A stretch of 64,000 bases of DNA from contig NZ_LT629751.1 in NCBI RefSeq assembly GCF_900104805.1, positions 3,804,501 through 3,868,500 of the forward strand. Direction: 5' to 3'. The DNA comes from Pseudomonas oryzae (GTDB taxonomy: Bacteria; Pseudomonadota; Gammaproteobacteria; Pseudomonadales; Pseudomonadaceae). The notes below the pieces were generated by a model. That model was not told the DNA's origin and did not search any database. It worked only from the letters and a program-made list of their open reading frames with translations. Made by a program: the position numbers and the translations under genes. Position 1 is the first letter of the stretch. Each line of letters starts with the position of its first letter. This document shows positions 10,020 through 18,586 of the stretch, in pieces.

Positions 10020-10231
10020 CTACCGGAAGCCGCGCGCTTGCCCTCCCCAGGGGGAGTGCCTCGACTTGGCGGTGATTCTGTCGAGGCCACGCCCTTCTTG
10101 ATCCTGCTGGTAGACGCGTCGATAGGTGGCTACGTTGGACTCGGTGCTGCCGCGGGGGCCGGCATGTCGGTCGAAGTCCTTACCGGTCCACTCCACGGGC
10201 TTGCGCAGGCTGCTGAAGCTGAGCTGGTTCC
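10020..10231 (-). pseudogene. Orphan C-terminal tail of a VasX-like T6SS effector
   Basis: On the minus strand a ~65-codon stretch reads SLRKPVEWTGKDFDRH and then VATYRRVYQQD, ending in a stop at 10020-10022. It aligns with residues ~829-890 of the intact effector upstream (SRKKAVEWAGKDFDRH, VATFRRVYHEEN). There is no start codon or effector body in frame. It lies directly downstream of the second immunity-like copy, so it is a displaced effector 3' end. It has diverged clearly from the intact copy, so the displacement is not recent or the donor was a different allele. Confidence 0.75.
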
Positions 10232-11199
10232 TCAGACGGTCCTTTGCACGTTTAGCCCGCGTTCACGCTCCAGATCGACCAGTCGACTGGTCGGGCCGTC
10301 CGGGCGTAGCCGCTCCTCCACCACCTTGGGCCAACTCTTGCGAGGCCGACGCCTGGCGATGCTGTTGGTGAACTCGTGCACCCAGTTCATCGGATAGAAC
10401 AGAAGGTTGCCGATCAGCATCGCGGCATCCAGCCCGCTCAGGTAGTTCTTGCCCTGGCTCTCGGCCTTGTCCTTGCGGATCTTTTCCAGGGTGTGCTTGT
10501 GCCAGTCGGTGCGCTTGATCCGTGCCGACTGCAGGCGCTTCACGTAGGCATCGGACTCGCTGTGCCGGCCGTCCTTGTCGAACCACGGACCGTTGTTCAT
10601 GTAGGCGCGGATGTACTCCCAGAGGCTCTTCTGCAGGGACAGCGTCTTGCCCATGGGCAGGCCGAGGCCGACCAGGATCTGCTCCTGCGGATGCTCGAAG
10701 CGATGCATCAACACCTCCAGCGAGGCGCAGCGCATGCCCCCCATCTGCGGACCGATGATCATGAACTCGCCGGCTATCGCTTGGATATCGTCCCAAGGAG
10801 TGTGGTAGAGCGTACCGCTCTGTTCGAAGTAGACCTCGCGAGTGCGGCGGTTGAACAAGACTGGCAGCGGCAGGGGGCGTAGGGTTTCCCAAGCAAAAGG
10901 AATCAGGAACATCGGAATACCCAGAGCTAGCAGCAACGATAAGGCGTACCACTTGCTCCCGAACAACATGACAAGTGAAAGGCCGCCGCACACCATAAGG
11001 CCCCCCCCCCTACAGTTCCAGTTATGAGGCCTCTGTCTGAATCACCTCCAGCGTTGAGAGCTAGATAGTTATCTGTATGCTCCTCTACGAGAAACAGGCC
11101 CATCGGTATCTCGCCGGTTGTCTGGCCAGAACTCAGCACCTCCATTGGATTCTTTTCAAACTTCGCTCGAGCTTGTTGTAGCAGTTGGTTGAAACTCAT
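10232..11199 (-). pseudogene. Second DUF6708-like immunity gene, frameshifted near a G10 tract
   Basis: A close paralogue of the gene at 11246-12196. From the ATG at 11199 the frame matches the paralogue (SFNQLLQQARAKF to GGDSDRGLITG), then shifts near ten consecutive G (11010-11001 on this strand) and stops at 10927 after ~90 residues. The matching C-terminal part (254 codons, from an internal ATG at 10996) lies in another frame and ends at 10232. Eight or eleven G would join the two parts. The G-run sits just before the internal ATG and could act as a ribosome binding site, so a shortened protein with both hydrophobic segments might still be made. Its end differs from the paralogue (ERERGLNVQRTV against ERQEAA). 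Confidence 0.8.
11001..11010. repeat. Homopolymer tract of ten C (G on the coding strand)
   Basis: Ten consecutive C, the longest such run noticed in the window, lie at the point where the second immunity-like gene changes frame. Runs of this length are prone to slipped-strand mispairing and to base-calling error. Confidence 0.9.
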
Positions 11200-11245
11200 A
11201 TCCAAGCGGCTTCCTTGAGAATTGCCAACGAAAAGCCAAGCCGGT
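11196..11245 (-). pseudogene. Last-residue remnant of an effector gene
   Basis: Between the first immunity-like gene and the second, the minus strand encodes AILKEAAWI followed by a stop that overlaps the second gene's ATG. This mirrors the true effector end (ITIKEIAWI) and its ATGA overlap with the first immunity gene. It is about 15 codons of leftover effector, which supports duplication of an effector-immunity junction. Confidence 0.6.
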
Positions 11246-12196
11246 TCAGGCGGCTTCCTGCCGTTCCAGATCGATCAGCCGGCTGGTCGGGCCGTCCGGG
11301 CGCAGCCGCTCCTGCACCACCTTCGGCCAACCCTTCCGAGGGCGACGCCTGGCGACGCTGTTGGTGAACTCATGAACCCAGTTCATCGGATAGAACAGAA
11401 GGTTGCCGATCAGCATCGCGGCATCCAGCCCGCTCAGGTAGTTCTTGCCCTGATTCTCGGCCTTGTCCTTGCGGATCTTTTCCAAGGTGTGCTTGTGCCA
11501 GTCGGTGCGTTTGATCCGTGCCGATTGCAGGCTCTTCATGTAGGCATCGGACTCGCTGTGCCGGCCGTCCTTGTCGAACCACGGACCGTTGTTCATGTAG
11601 GCGCGGATGTACTCCCAGAGGCTCTTCTGCAGGGACAGCGTCTTGCCCATGGGCAGCCCGAGGCTGACCAGAATCTGCTCCTGCGGATGCTCGAAGCGAT
11701 GCATCAGCACCTCCAGCGAGGCGCAGCGCATGCCCCCCATCTGCGGGCCGACCATCATGAATTCGCCGGCTATCGCGCGGATATCGTCCCAAGGGGTGTG
11801 ATAAAGCGTGCCGCTCTGTTCGAAGTACACTTCTCGAGTGCGACGATTAAACAAGATTGGCAGCGGCATGGGGCGTAGTGTCTCCCAAAGGAACGGAGGT
11901 ACCGAAAAAAGAAGGACAAACATCAGACCGGTCAGTGCGGACGTCCAATCCTGATCCAAGGCAAAAAGTACAACAAAGACCATAAGTCCTAATGCACCGA
12001 AGCCTACCAATGCTCCAGTAACCAAGCCCCTGTCACTGTCTCCCCCAACATTAAGTGTAAGGAAGTCTAAGGTGTGTTCCTCCACGAGAAATAAATCCAT
12101 CGGCACTTCGCCCGTTGGCTGACCGGCGCTCAACACCTTCACGGGATTGTTTCCAAACTTCGCACGAGCTTGTTGCAGCAGTTGGCTGAAACTCAT
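11246..12196 (-). CDS. Putative T6SS immunity protein, DUF6708-like
   Basis: Encodes 316 residues starting MSFSQLLQQ; the ATG at 12196 overlaps the effector stop as ATGA, which fixes the start and couples translation. Two membrane helices at about residues 59-80 and 85-103 are followed by a large cytoplasmic domain (LPILFNRRTREVYFEQSG, DDIRAIAGEF). I recall this domain as DUF6708, found beside VasX-type effectors. A membrane protein next to a pore-forming effector is the expected immunity arrangement, as with TsiV2 and VasX in Vibrio cholerae. The N-terminal ~300 bases are richer in A+T than the surrounding genome, suggesting transfer. Immunity function is inferred from position only. Confidence 0.7.
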   Translation of the reverse strand: MSFSQLLQQARAKFGNNPVKVLSAGQPTGEVPMDLFLVEEHTLDFLTLNVGGDSDRGLVTGALVGFGALGLMVFVVLFALDQDWTSALTGLMFVLLFSVPPFLWETLRPMPLPILFNRRTREVYFEQSGTLYHTPWDDIRAIAGEFMMVGPQMGGMRCASLEVLMHRFEHPQEQILVSLGLPMGKTLSLQKSLWEYIRAYMNNGPWFDKDGRHSESDAYMKSLQSARIKRTDWHKHTLEKIRKDKAENQGKNYLSGLDAAMLIGNLLFYPMNWVHEFTNSVARRRPRKGWPKVVQERLRPDGPTSRLIDLERQEAA

Positions 12197-14901
12197 ATCC
12201 AAGCGATTTCCTTGATGGTTATGGGCGGCAACGCCAGGCCCGGAACCGGATAGTAAGTAAGTTTGCCGCTGATCTGGTTAAGTTCCTGCCCGTTTTCCTC
12301 GTGATACACGCGCCGGAAAGTAGCGACACCGATCTCCGCCTGCACGCGGGTGCCGCTATGACGATCGAAATCCTTGCCGGCCCACTCCACAGCCTTTTTC
12401 CGGCTGCCAAAGCCCAAAATACCGCCCCAGACTTCCTCGCCCTTGAAGTGGATCATTTCATTGGTGAGAGACATCTGGCCCGGCAGGCGCAGGATCAGGT
12501 AGGTGGTTTCCACCATGCCGGTGTATGGGTTGAGTTCATTGAGGCGGTAGGCGTCGAAGCTGACCGGGAAGACCACCTTGTAGAACTCCAGCATGCTCTT
12601 CGTATAGCTGTTGGCCCAATCCGCCGGATGGGTGCCAAAGCGCGTGCCTTTTACCCAGGCCTCCAACGGCGTGTCTTTGGTATAGAGCCGCATGAAGACG
12701 CCAGCGAAGATGGTCAGCGCCAGCCCCAGCGCCTTGGGCGCCAGATGGGGCATTACGCCGAGTCCCCTTGCCATTGCAGCAGCTTCACCGGCCAGTACTG
12801 CGGCCCGAGCGGCACGGTAGGCCCGGAAGGCCTGTACCATCAGCGTCAGATTGGCGGCGGAGGCAACAGTGAGTCCGGCGTTGATTGCAGCGGTATCCAG
12901 ATCCCCGGCGCGGTAGGCCTCCAAGACTTCCATGCCGTAGACCACGGTATCCAGACCGGAAACGATGCCCTGCAAGGCAAAGGTGCCGGCTCCCAATCCC
13001 AGTGCATTGGCCAAGGTTGCCTGGGCGGAAACTGACATGCTCCCCGTCGCTTTAACGGCAGCGTCCCAATTCAGTTCGACAACCTTCTGGAGAGTAGCGC
13101 TACCGGCGGATAGCACCCCAAACCCACTACTTGCAGCGTTGAATAGCCCTTTGACCGAAGCAGCATCGTAGAGCTGCTTACCACCCACCGTCAGATTCCA
13201 CCCCGCCATCATCACCAGCAAACACTTGAGCGGAGCTCGACTCACAGCCTCCTTGCCCATGCTAAGAAGATCGCCCGGATGGGTAGCGGCCAGTTGCGGG
13301 TCCAGTGGCAGCAACTTGGCTGTCGCCTGTACCGTTTGAGCCGGCACCAGATGGAAGAATGGCAGGGCCTCCTTCACCGCCCCTGCCAGAGGCGTGAGTT
13401 TGAACTTGCTCGGTAGTTGGGACCGCGTCCCCATCTGCTCGCTGAGCCATTCACCGATCTGGCGGGGGTCGGCGGCATGCACGGCGAGGCGTTGGCCGCT
13501 ACGCGCCAGGGATGCCGCCATGAAGGCCTTGGCCGCGGCATTCAGCGGCTGCTCAGCGTTGGCGTTATGCAGGTGCACACCCGCTACCGGAGATAGTGCG
13601 ATGAACAAGGCCTCCGAGGCGTCGGCCAGTCTTCGTTGAGCGAACTTGTTGGCGGCCAGGTTGATCATCGCCGTGAGCGCCAGCGCACGCCCCATCTGAG
13701 CGCCGGATTTGGCCGTGGCGCCGAGGTTGTCGTTCAGGTTGTCGCCGCTATCGAGCAGCGTTTTGAGCTCGGGCACGCTCGCGCGCTCGTACAGCCCCAG
13801 CAGGGCCCAGAGCAACCAGGGCCTGGCATCGCCAAGGCTCGAGTAATCGAGCGCCCTGGTCAGGGATTTGACCCCGAGGGAGGTCTCCGCCGGGCCCAGG
13901 CAGCCAGCGGCAAAATTCGCCTCCAGCAACGCGCGTGCTTCCGGTTGAGTGATATCGAAGTGGCCGCAGGCGGTCTCGAGACTCGCTGGCGTTTTCTGGC
14001 CGAGTGTCTCGAACCAGCCGACCCAGAGTGTGGCGAGGCGACGCATGTCGTTCGCGTAGGCGGCCTCTTCGTCCTGCTGTTGTTTCCATGCCGCCTGAAG
14101 CCTGTCGAAGCGCGTCATGCTCGGCATGTTCTGACGAAGCTGGTTGTCGCTGTCGCTCAACTGCTTCAGTACGTCGGCGATGGCCCATTCTTCGGAGTGT
14201 TTGGTGCGAAACGCGTCGAAGCCTGCCTTGCGCCGGCGCAGCAAGGCGGCCAGGTCCAGCAGCACGCCCCATGCATCGTCGACCACCGCGTAGGCCTGTT
14301 GTTCGCAACGGCCCATGTCATTCAGCGTCCGCGCCCAGTCTGGCAGTCCGGGTGACGCCTCGCAGCTCCACCCGAAGCCCTGGGGCGAGAGATAGTCGCC
14401 CTGCGCAGGTCGGATCCCGTCAGGCTTGCCGCTGAACGGAGCGACACCCGGCGTCAAGGTCCGCATGATTCGCTGGCGTACCTTGGCGTTGGTCTTGGCT
14501 GCATGGAACTGCGCATCGCTCCATTGCGCGGGCGACCAGACCAGGCCCAGCGCAGCGCCAGCGGGTACCAGCAGATAGGGCCGGGCACTGGCATCGATGA
14601 CCTTTCCGCCTCGAGACGTTTCCGTGAGCCGAGCAGTGCTGACCTTGTATTCGAGCAGACGCTTCTGACCGGCCTGCCAGACATAAAGCCAGCCATCCCT
14701 GAGCAACCTTGCCGTGTAGTTCAGGGGCTGCCCCTGTCCATCGTCATACGCCTCCCCCAGTGGTGGAAAGTTTCCCGTCAGTGCGGGTAACTCAAAGGCG
14801 GAGGTATCGATGGCCGGTGTCGTGCCGATGGCATAGCGCATGGGCCAGACGGCGCTCAACAACGGGCATGCCGCAGGTTTGAAGTTGGCAGGAGCCGCCA
14901 T
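12193..14901 (-). CDS. VasX-like T6SS effector, probable pore-forming toxin
   Basis: Encodes 902 residues. The N-terminus (CPLLSAVWPMRYAIG, then NYTARLLRDGWLYVW) matches the N-terminal region of VasX/BTH_I2691-type effectors. The middle is mostly helical; from about residue 560 come several long hydrophobic or alanine/glycine-rich segments, the last at about residues 722-740 (ALGLALTIFAGVFMRLY), like colicin-type pore formers. The last ~160 residues are soluble, and tail fragments of related genes recur downstream. It begins one base inside the stop of the DUF4123 gene, its likely loading adaptor, and ends overlapping the putative immunity gene. It would be carried by the VgrG encoded two genes upstream and act on target-cell membranes; toxicity is inferred. 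Confidence 0.82.
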   Translation of the reverse strand: MAAPANFKPAACPLLSAVWPMRYAIGTTPAIDTSAFELPALTGNFPPLGEAYDDGQGQPLNYTARLLRDGWLYVWQAGQKRLLEYKVSTARLTETSRGGKVIDASARPYLLVPAGAALGLVWSPAQWSDAQFHAAKTNAKVRQRIMRTLTPGVAPFSGKPDGIRPAQGDYLSPQGFGWSCEASPGLPDWARTLNDMGRCEQQAYAVVDDAWGVLLDLAALLRRRKAGFDAFRTKHSEEWAIADVLKQLSDSDNQLRQNMPSMTRFDRLQAAWKQQQDEEAAYANDMRRLATLWVGWFETLGQKTPASLETACGHFDITQPEARALLEANFAAGCLGPAETSLGVKSLTRALDYSSLGDARPWLLWALLGLYERASVPELKTLLDSGDNLNDNLGATAKSGAQMGRALALTAMINLAANKFAQRRLADASEALFIALSPVAGVHLHNANAEQPLNAAAKAFMAASLARSGQRLAVHAADPRQIGEWLSEQMGTRSQLPSKFKLTPLAGAVKEALPFFHLVPAQTVQATAKLLPLDPQLAATHPGDLLSMGKEAVSRAPLKCLLVMMAGWNLTVGGKQLYDAASVKGLFNAASSGFGVLSAGSATLQKVVELNWDAAVKATGSMSVSAQATLANALGLGAGTFALQGIVSGLDTVVYGMEVLEAYRAGDLDTAAINAGLTVASAANLTLMVQAFRAYRAARAAVLAGEAAAMARGLGVMPHLAPKALGLALTIFAGVFMRLYTKDTPLEAWVKGTRFGTHPADWANSYTKSMLEFYKVVFPVSFDAYRLNELNPYTGMVETTYLILRLPGQMSLTNEMIHFKGEEVWGGILGFGSRKKAVEWAGKDFDRHSGTRVQAEIGVATFRRVYHEENGQELNQISGKLTYYPVPGLALPPITIKEIAWI

Positions 14902-15467
14902 CAGTCCACCTCCTGTGGATCAGTCGCCGACAACGTCTGAAGCAGCGGCCAGTCCAGAGCGACCTGGGCGTCCAGAGGGTTGTCGGTAGGTCGGGTACAG
15001 TCACGTTCGGGTGAGGGGTTGTTCCATGCGCAATGAACGGCCCCCGCGTGGTGCAGCCAGACGCTGTCAACGCCGTACCAGAAGCCGTCCGGCCATTGCT
15101 GATGCGCTTTCCAGGCCTGGCGCAGCGGCTCAGCCATGCCCAGGCGCAGCCAGAATTCGCGCCTGTCCGGGGCAAGCACGCGCAGGCGCCGCTGCAAAGC
15201 GGTGAAAAGTGTCTGGATCGGAACCCGGTTCTCCAACCAAACAGCATCCGCCATTTCGTTCGTGCCGGCCTGCCAGTGTCGATGGATGGGGCTGCCAATC
15301 GACGCCCCAATAAGAATGGGGCCCGCTTCGGCAATGGGGTCGTAGTCAGTGCCGCGGAGCAACGGCAGCGGAGTGACGTCGGTGTACTGGCGATAAATCC
15401 ATTGCACGGCGTCATCGAAAGCGGCTCCATCCATGAGCAAGGCGCCGGAAAACTTGCGTCCGTTCAT
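14901..15467 (-). CDS. DUF4123 T6SS effector adaptor (Tap/TEC type)
   Basis: Encodes 188 residues. The N-terminal MDGAAFDDAVQWIYRQ, the PLLRGTDYDPIAEAGPILI core and the central FWLRLGMAEPLRQAW region match DUF4123 adaptors, which hold an effector and load it onto the VgrG tip. It overlaps vgrG by four bases (ATGA) upstream and the effector by one base (TGATG) downstream, the standard vgrG-adaptor-effector order. Partner choice is inferred from that order. Confidence 0.87.
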   Translation of the reverse strand: MNGRKFSGALLMDGAAFDDAVQWIYRQYTDVTPLPLLRGTDYDPIAEAGPILIGASIGSPIHRHWQAGTNEMADAVWLENRVPIQTLFTALQRRLRVLAPDRREFWLRLGMAEPLRQAWKAHQQWPDGFWYGVDSVWLHHAGAVHCAWNNPSPERDCTRPTDNPLDAQVALDWPLLQTLSATDPQEVD

Positions 15468-17518
15468 TTGCGCTCTCCTTGCGCCTTGGCCGCTTCACAC
15501 ACCTCACAAACCCCCGACTTGCTCTGACGGAAAACCAGGAGCTGCTTCACCAGCGCCTCAAGGGGCAGGCCCGGTTTGTCCGTATCCGCCTGCTGCAGCG
15601 GCCCTGGCAGCAATGGTGCCGCCGATGTCCCCGTGCCGGGGCTGCCGCCGCTGTTGATCCTCACCGTGGCGCCGCTGAGGGTCACTCCGCTGCCGTCCAG
15701 TTTGACGAAGCTGCCCCCTGCCTTGAAGGTCAGCTCGCTGCCGGCCTCCAGCACCACCTTGAGGCCGCTGGACAGGTGGATTTCCTGCCCAGCCTCGACG
15801 AACTGGCCGCTGCCCAGCTTCACGTGCTGGCTGGCGCCGATGGTCAGGTGATCGTTGGCGCGTACTTCGCTCTTGCGATCAAGCTGGGTGGTGCGGTGTT
15901 CCTCGGCCTTGAACTCGCTATAGCTATTGGCCTCGACGGTGTCGTGGCGTTCATGGCCGATGCGGAGCTTCTGGTCGTGCTCGATGTTCTGGTCCCAGTC
16001 GCGCTGGGCGTGGAGGTAGATCTGCTCCTGGCCCTGGCGGTCCTCGATGCGCAGTTCGTTGTAGCCGCCACCGCCGGGGGTGCTCAGGGTCTTGAATACG
16101 CTGCGGGTCTTGTTGGCCGGCAGGTCGTAGGGGACCACGTGCTCCTTGTGATACAGGCAGCCGGTGACCAGCGGCTGGTCGGGGTCGCCTTCGAGGAAGC
16201 TGACCAGCACTTCCATGCCGACCCGCGGGATGGCGATGCCGCCGTAGCGGTCGCCGGCCCAGCTGCTGGAGACGCGCAGCCAGCAACTGGTGGCGTCGTC
16301 GGCCTGGCCTTCGCGGTCCCAGTGGAACTGCACCTTCACGCGGCCGTACTGGTCGCAGTGGATCTCCTCGCCCTTGGGGCCGGTGACCACGGCGCTCTGG
16401 CTGCCGAGCAGGCGTGGCTTGGCATGGGCCAGCGGCGGGCGGTAAGGGCTGTCCCAGGGCGTGGCCAGGAAGCGGTTGCGGTAGCCCTGCTGGAAACCGT
16501 CGCCGGTCGCCACGTCGCTGGTGATCGATTCCTCCAGCACCTGCGGCTGCTTGCCTTCGTGGTGCAGCTCGGTGAGCAGCCACAGCTGGTTCCAGTCGGC
16601 GCGCGGATGCTCGCCGAGTTCGAGGAAGTGGCCGCTGCGCAGCAACGGCTGGTCGCTGGCGCCCTCGGCCAGCTGGTGGTCGGCACGCTGGCGTTCCAGG
16701 GCGCGGCGAGCCAGGTGCCGGCCGCGGGTGCGGTCGGTGAAGCGGCCGGGGTAGTCGTAGTCTTCCAGATCCGGTTCGAACTCGCTGGCGAAGGCGCTCT
16801 CCAGTTGCAGGCGCGGCTGTTCGAAGTCGTAGTCGCGGCGGGTGACCCTGCTGGTGCGGGTTTCCAGGCGCACGCCGAAGCGCTTGGCCACCGGGGTGTC
16901 GGCGACCAGGCCGGAGTCCTGCTGGTAGCTCACTGGCGCCAGCCTGGGAAACACGGTCTGGTCGTCGCCGAACACCAGCAGGTGGCCGTCCGGAGTGTGG
17001 CGGAAGTGGTAGTGGATTCCTTCCTCCTCGCACAGACGCTGCACGAAGTGCAGGTCGGACTCGGCGTACTGCACGCAGTAGTCGCGCTGGGGGTAGAGGG
17101 TCGGGCCGAGCTGGAAGCGATAGCCGTCGCCGGCGAGGATGCCGTGCTCCTCCAGCACCCGGGCGACGATCTGCGGCACCGTGAGGTGCTGGAAGATGCG
17201 CTGGTTGACCCGCTGGGCCAGATAGGCGAGGCGCGGCACGAGGCTCAGCCGGTAGCGGGTCAGGCGCTGGCCGGAGTCGCCCTGGGCGATGTGGTGGATC
17301 AGACCGTGCACACCGGCACCGTCCGGAGCGAAGGCGAGGAAGGCCGGGCGGTTGAGCAGGGCTTCGAGATCGAGGTCGGCGCGCTCGCTGACCAGTTCCA
17401 GGTCGAAGCGCCAGGGCTGGCTGATGGCTTCGCGGCCGTGAAACTCGAGGACCTGCAGGTCGTCGTTGAGGCCGTCGATGTGCAAGGTGAAATGGGCGGC
17501 GTTGGCCGGAGCGAACAT
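15464..17518 (-). CDS. vgrG: VgrG/TssI type VI secretion spike protein
   Basis: Encodes 684 residues. Residues ~1-380 are the gp27-like base (NDDLQVLEFHGREAISQPWRF; ESDLHFVQRLCEEEGIHYHF). The gp5-like OB-fold follows (GEEIHCDQYGRVKVQFHWDREG, GDRYGGIAIPRVGMEVLVSFLEGDPDQPLVTG). The tail is a beta-helix of short repeats (residues ~520-620) and a ~50-residue extension ending CEVCEAAKAQGERK. It forms the trimeric tip of the Hcp tube. No toxin domain is visible, so the effector is loaded separately through the DUF4123 protein. The hcp gene lies 159 bases upstream with a strong hairpin in between. Confidence 0.95.
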   Translation of the reverse strand: MFAPANAAHFTLHIDGLNDDLQVLEFHGREAISQPWRFDLELVSERADLDLEALLNRPAFLAFAPDGAGVHGLIHHIAQGDSGQRLTRYRLSLVPRLAYLAQRVNQRIFQHLTVPQIVARVLEEHGILAGDGYRFQLGPTLYPQRDYCVQYAESDLHFVQRLCEEEGIHYHFRHTPDGHLLVFGDDQTVFPRLAPVSYQQDSGLVADTPVAKRFGVRLETRTSRVTRRDYDFEQPRLQLESAFASEFEPDLEDYDYPGRFTDRTRGRHLARRALERQRADHQLAEGASDQPLLRSGHFLELGEHPRADWNQLWLLTELHHEGKQPQVLEESITSDVATGDGFQQGYRNRFLATPWDSPYRPPLAHAKPRLLGSQSAVVTGPKGEEIHCDQYGRVKVQFHWDREGQADDATSCWLRVSSSWAGDRYGGIAIPRVGMEVLVSFLEGDPDQPLVTGCLYHKEHVVPYDLPANKTRSVFKTLSTPGGGGYNELRIEDRQGQEQIYLHAQRDWDQNIEHDQKLRIGHERHDTVEANSYSEFKAEEHRTTQLDRKSEVRANDHLTIGASQHVKLGSGQFVEAGQEIHLSSGLKVVLEAGSELTFKAGGSFVKLDGSGVTLSGATVRINSGGSPGTGTSAAPLLPGPLQQADTDKPGLPLEALVKQLLVFRQSKSGVCEVCEAAKAQGERK

Positions 17519-17625
17519 CCGTTGTTCCTCGTCGGTCTTCCATGAACGGGGCGTTGTTTTACGTCATCTGCCCGGGTGTGGACAGGAAGCGCTCGGCATT
17601 TCGGGCCAGTCGCGGCCCGCAAACG

Positions 17626-17652
17626 GCATCGGCCAGAGAGCCTGGCCGATGC
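17626..17652. terminator. Hairpin between hcp and vgrG
   Basis: A perfect 11-bp inverted repeat (GCATCGGCCAG, five-base loop, CTGGCCGATGC) sits 26 bases after the hcp stop. Only a short T-containing stretch follows, so it probably attenuates read-through or protects hcp mRNA rather than fully terminating, consistent with Hcp being needed in great excess over VgrG. Confidence 0.5.
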
Positions 17653-17677
17653 GTGGACTGCGAGGGGCGAGCCGCGA

Positions 17678-18196
17678 TTAGGCGGAGATCGGCGCGCGCC
17701 AGTCGTCGGAGCCGGAGGTGCCGGAAACCTCGTGGGTCCAGACGATCTTGCGGTAGGTGAAGTAGACGTCCTCCAGGTGGGTGAAGTGCGCCATGTTCGG
17801 GTCCTGGCAGTTGGGCATGCGCGACTGAACGTCGACGATGATGGCGTCATGCAGTTCGATGGTGAAGTAGTGCTCTTGGGTGCCGGTGGCCGAGGTGCGG
17901 TACCACTCCAGGCGGCACTTGCTCAGGCGCTCGCCGGAGGTCAGGGCGTTGAAGATCAGCGGCGAGGACTTGTCGAACACCTTGGTGATCATCAGCGGCT
18001 TGTGCACGCGCTGGCCGGTGGGCTGGCCGGACTGCGGGTCACGCGGGATGATGACCTGGTGCTGGAATGCCTCGACGAGGATCTGGTCCTCATGACCTTC
18101 CTGGTAGATGTTGCCGACCGAGTCCTCGGTGAAGGTGCCTGCGGTGATCAGGCCCTGTTTGGTGCCTTCGATGGACAGGTACGCGGGGGTTGGCAT
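17678..18196 (-). CDS. hcp: Hcp/TssD type VI secretion tube protein
   Basis: Encodes 172 residues starting MPTPAYLSIEGTKQGLITAG, the standard Hcp opening, with AAGGAGA before the start. Typical later motifs include HQVIIPRDPQSGQPTGQRVHKPLMITK, FDKSSPLIFNAL and YFTIELHDAIIVDV. Hcp hexamers stack into the tube that is fired into target cells. No structural T6SS genes (tssA-M) are in the window, so this is an accessory hcp-vgrG unit relying on a main cluster elsewhere. A sigma-54-type promoter lies about 55 bases upstream. Confidence 0.96.
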   Translation of the reverse strand: MPTPAYLSIEGTKQGLITAGTFTEDSVGNIYQEGHEDQILVEAFQHQVIIPRDPQSGQPTGQRVHKPLMITKVFDKSSPLIFNALTSGERLSKCRLEWYRTSATGTQEHYFTIELHDAIIVDVQSRMPNCQDPNMAHFTHLEDVYFTYRKIVWTHEVSGTSGSDDWRAPISA

Positions 18197-18251
18197 GGGT
18201 GCTCTCCTTTGCCTGGGTCATGGACCGGAGCGGTCCGGTAGTCCGGGTGAT

Positions 18252-18267
18252 AGCAAGCACCATGCCA
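18252..18267 (-). promoter_or_regulatory. Sigma-54 (RpoN) promoter for the hcp-vgrG operon
   Basis: The minus strand reads TGGCATGGTGCTTGCT, matching the consensus TGGCAC-G-N4-TTGCW at all but one fixed position, with GG and GC correctly spaced. Its -12 element lies about 57 bases before the hcp ATG, giving a leader of ~45 bases. RpoN control of hcp/vgrG units is known in Pseudomonas. No dedicated activator lies nearby. Confidence 0.72.
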
Positions 18268-18586
18268 GACGAATTTATTCTTTTAAAAACAATGAGTTGT
18301 GCTTAATTTTCGGGACCTGTCGTGGCGCGGTGTGGTCTGCATCACCAAAGTCTGCGCAAGATCCTGCGCAGCGCCGTGCAGGAAGTTGCGCAGGCTGCCC
18401 GAGGCCAGGCGGGGCCTGGGCTGGCGCGGCTTTCCCGCGGCCGGCGCCGGCGCCGCTGGGCAAGGAGTTGCGCAGTCGCTGGCCCGCCTGTCGGCGGCGG
18501 GCCGATCAGGTGCAGCGGGCTGAAGTGGCGTGCTTTGCTGCCCCGAAGGGTACAATGGTCGCCCTGTCCAATCACGGGAGAATCCT
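18268..18586. other. Intergenic region between hcp and the lipid A acyltransferase gene
   Basis: No convincing gene seen. It starts with an A+T-rich patch (18268-18310) just upstream of the hcp promoter, where activator sites would be expected, and contains a CTGCGCA/TGCGCAG hairpin (18352-18371). The right part should hold the promoter of the plus-strand acyltransferase gene; no clear -35/-10 pair was picked out. Confidence 0.5.
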
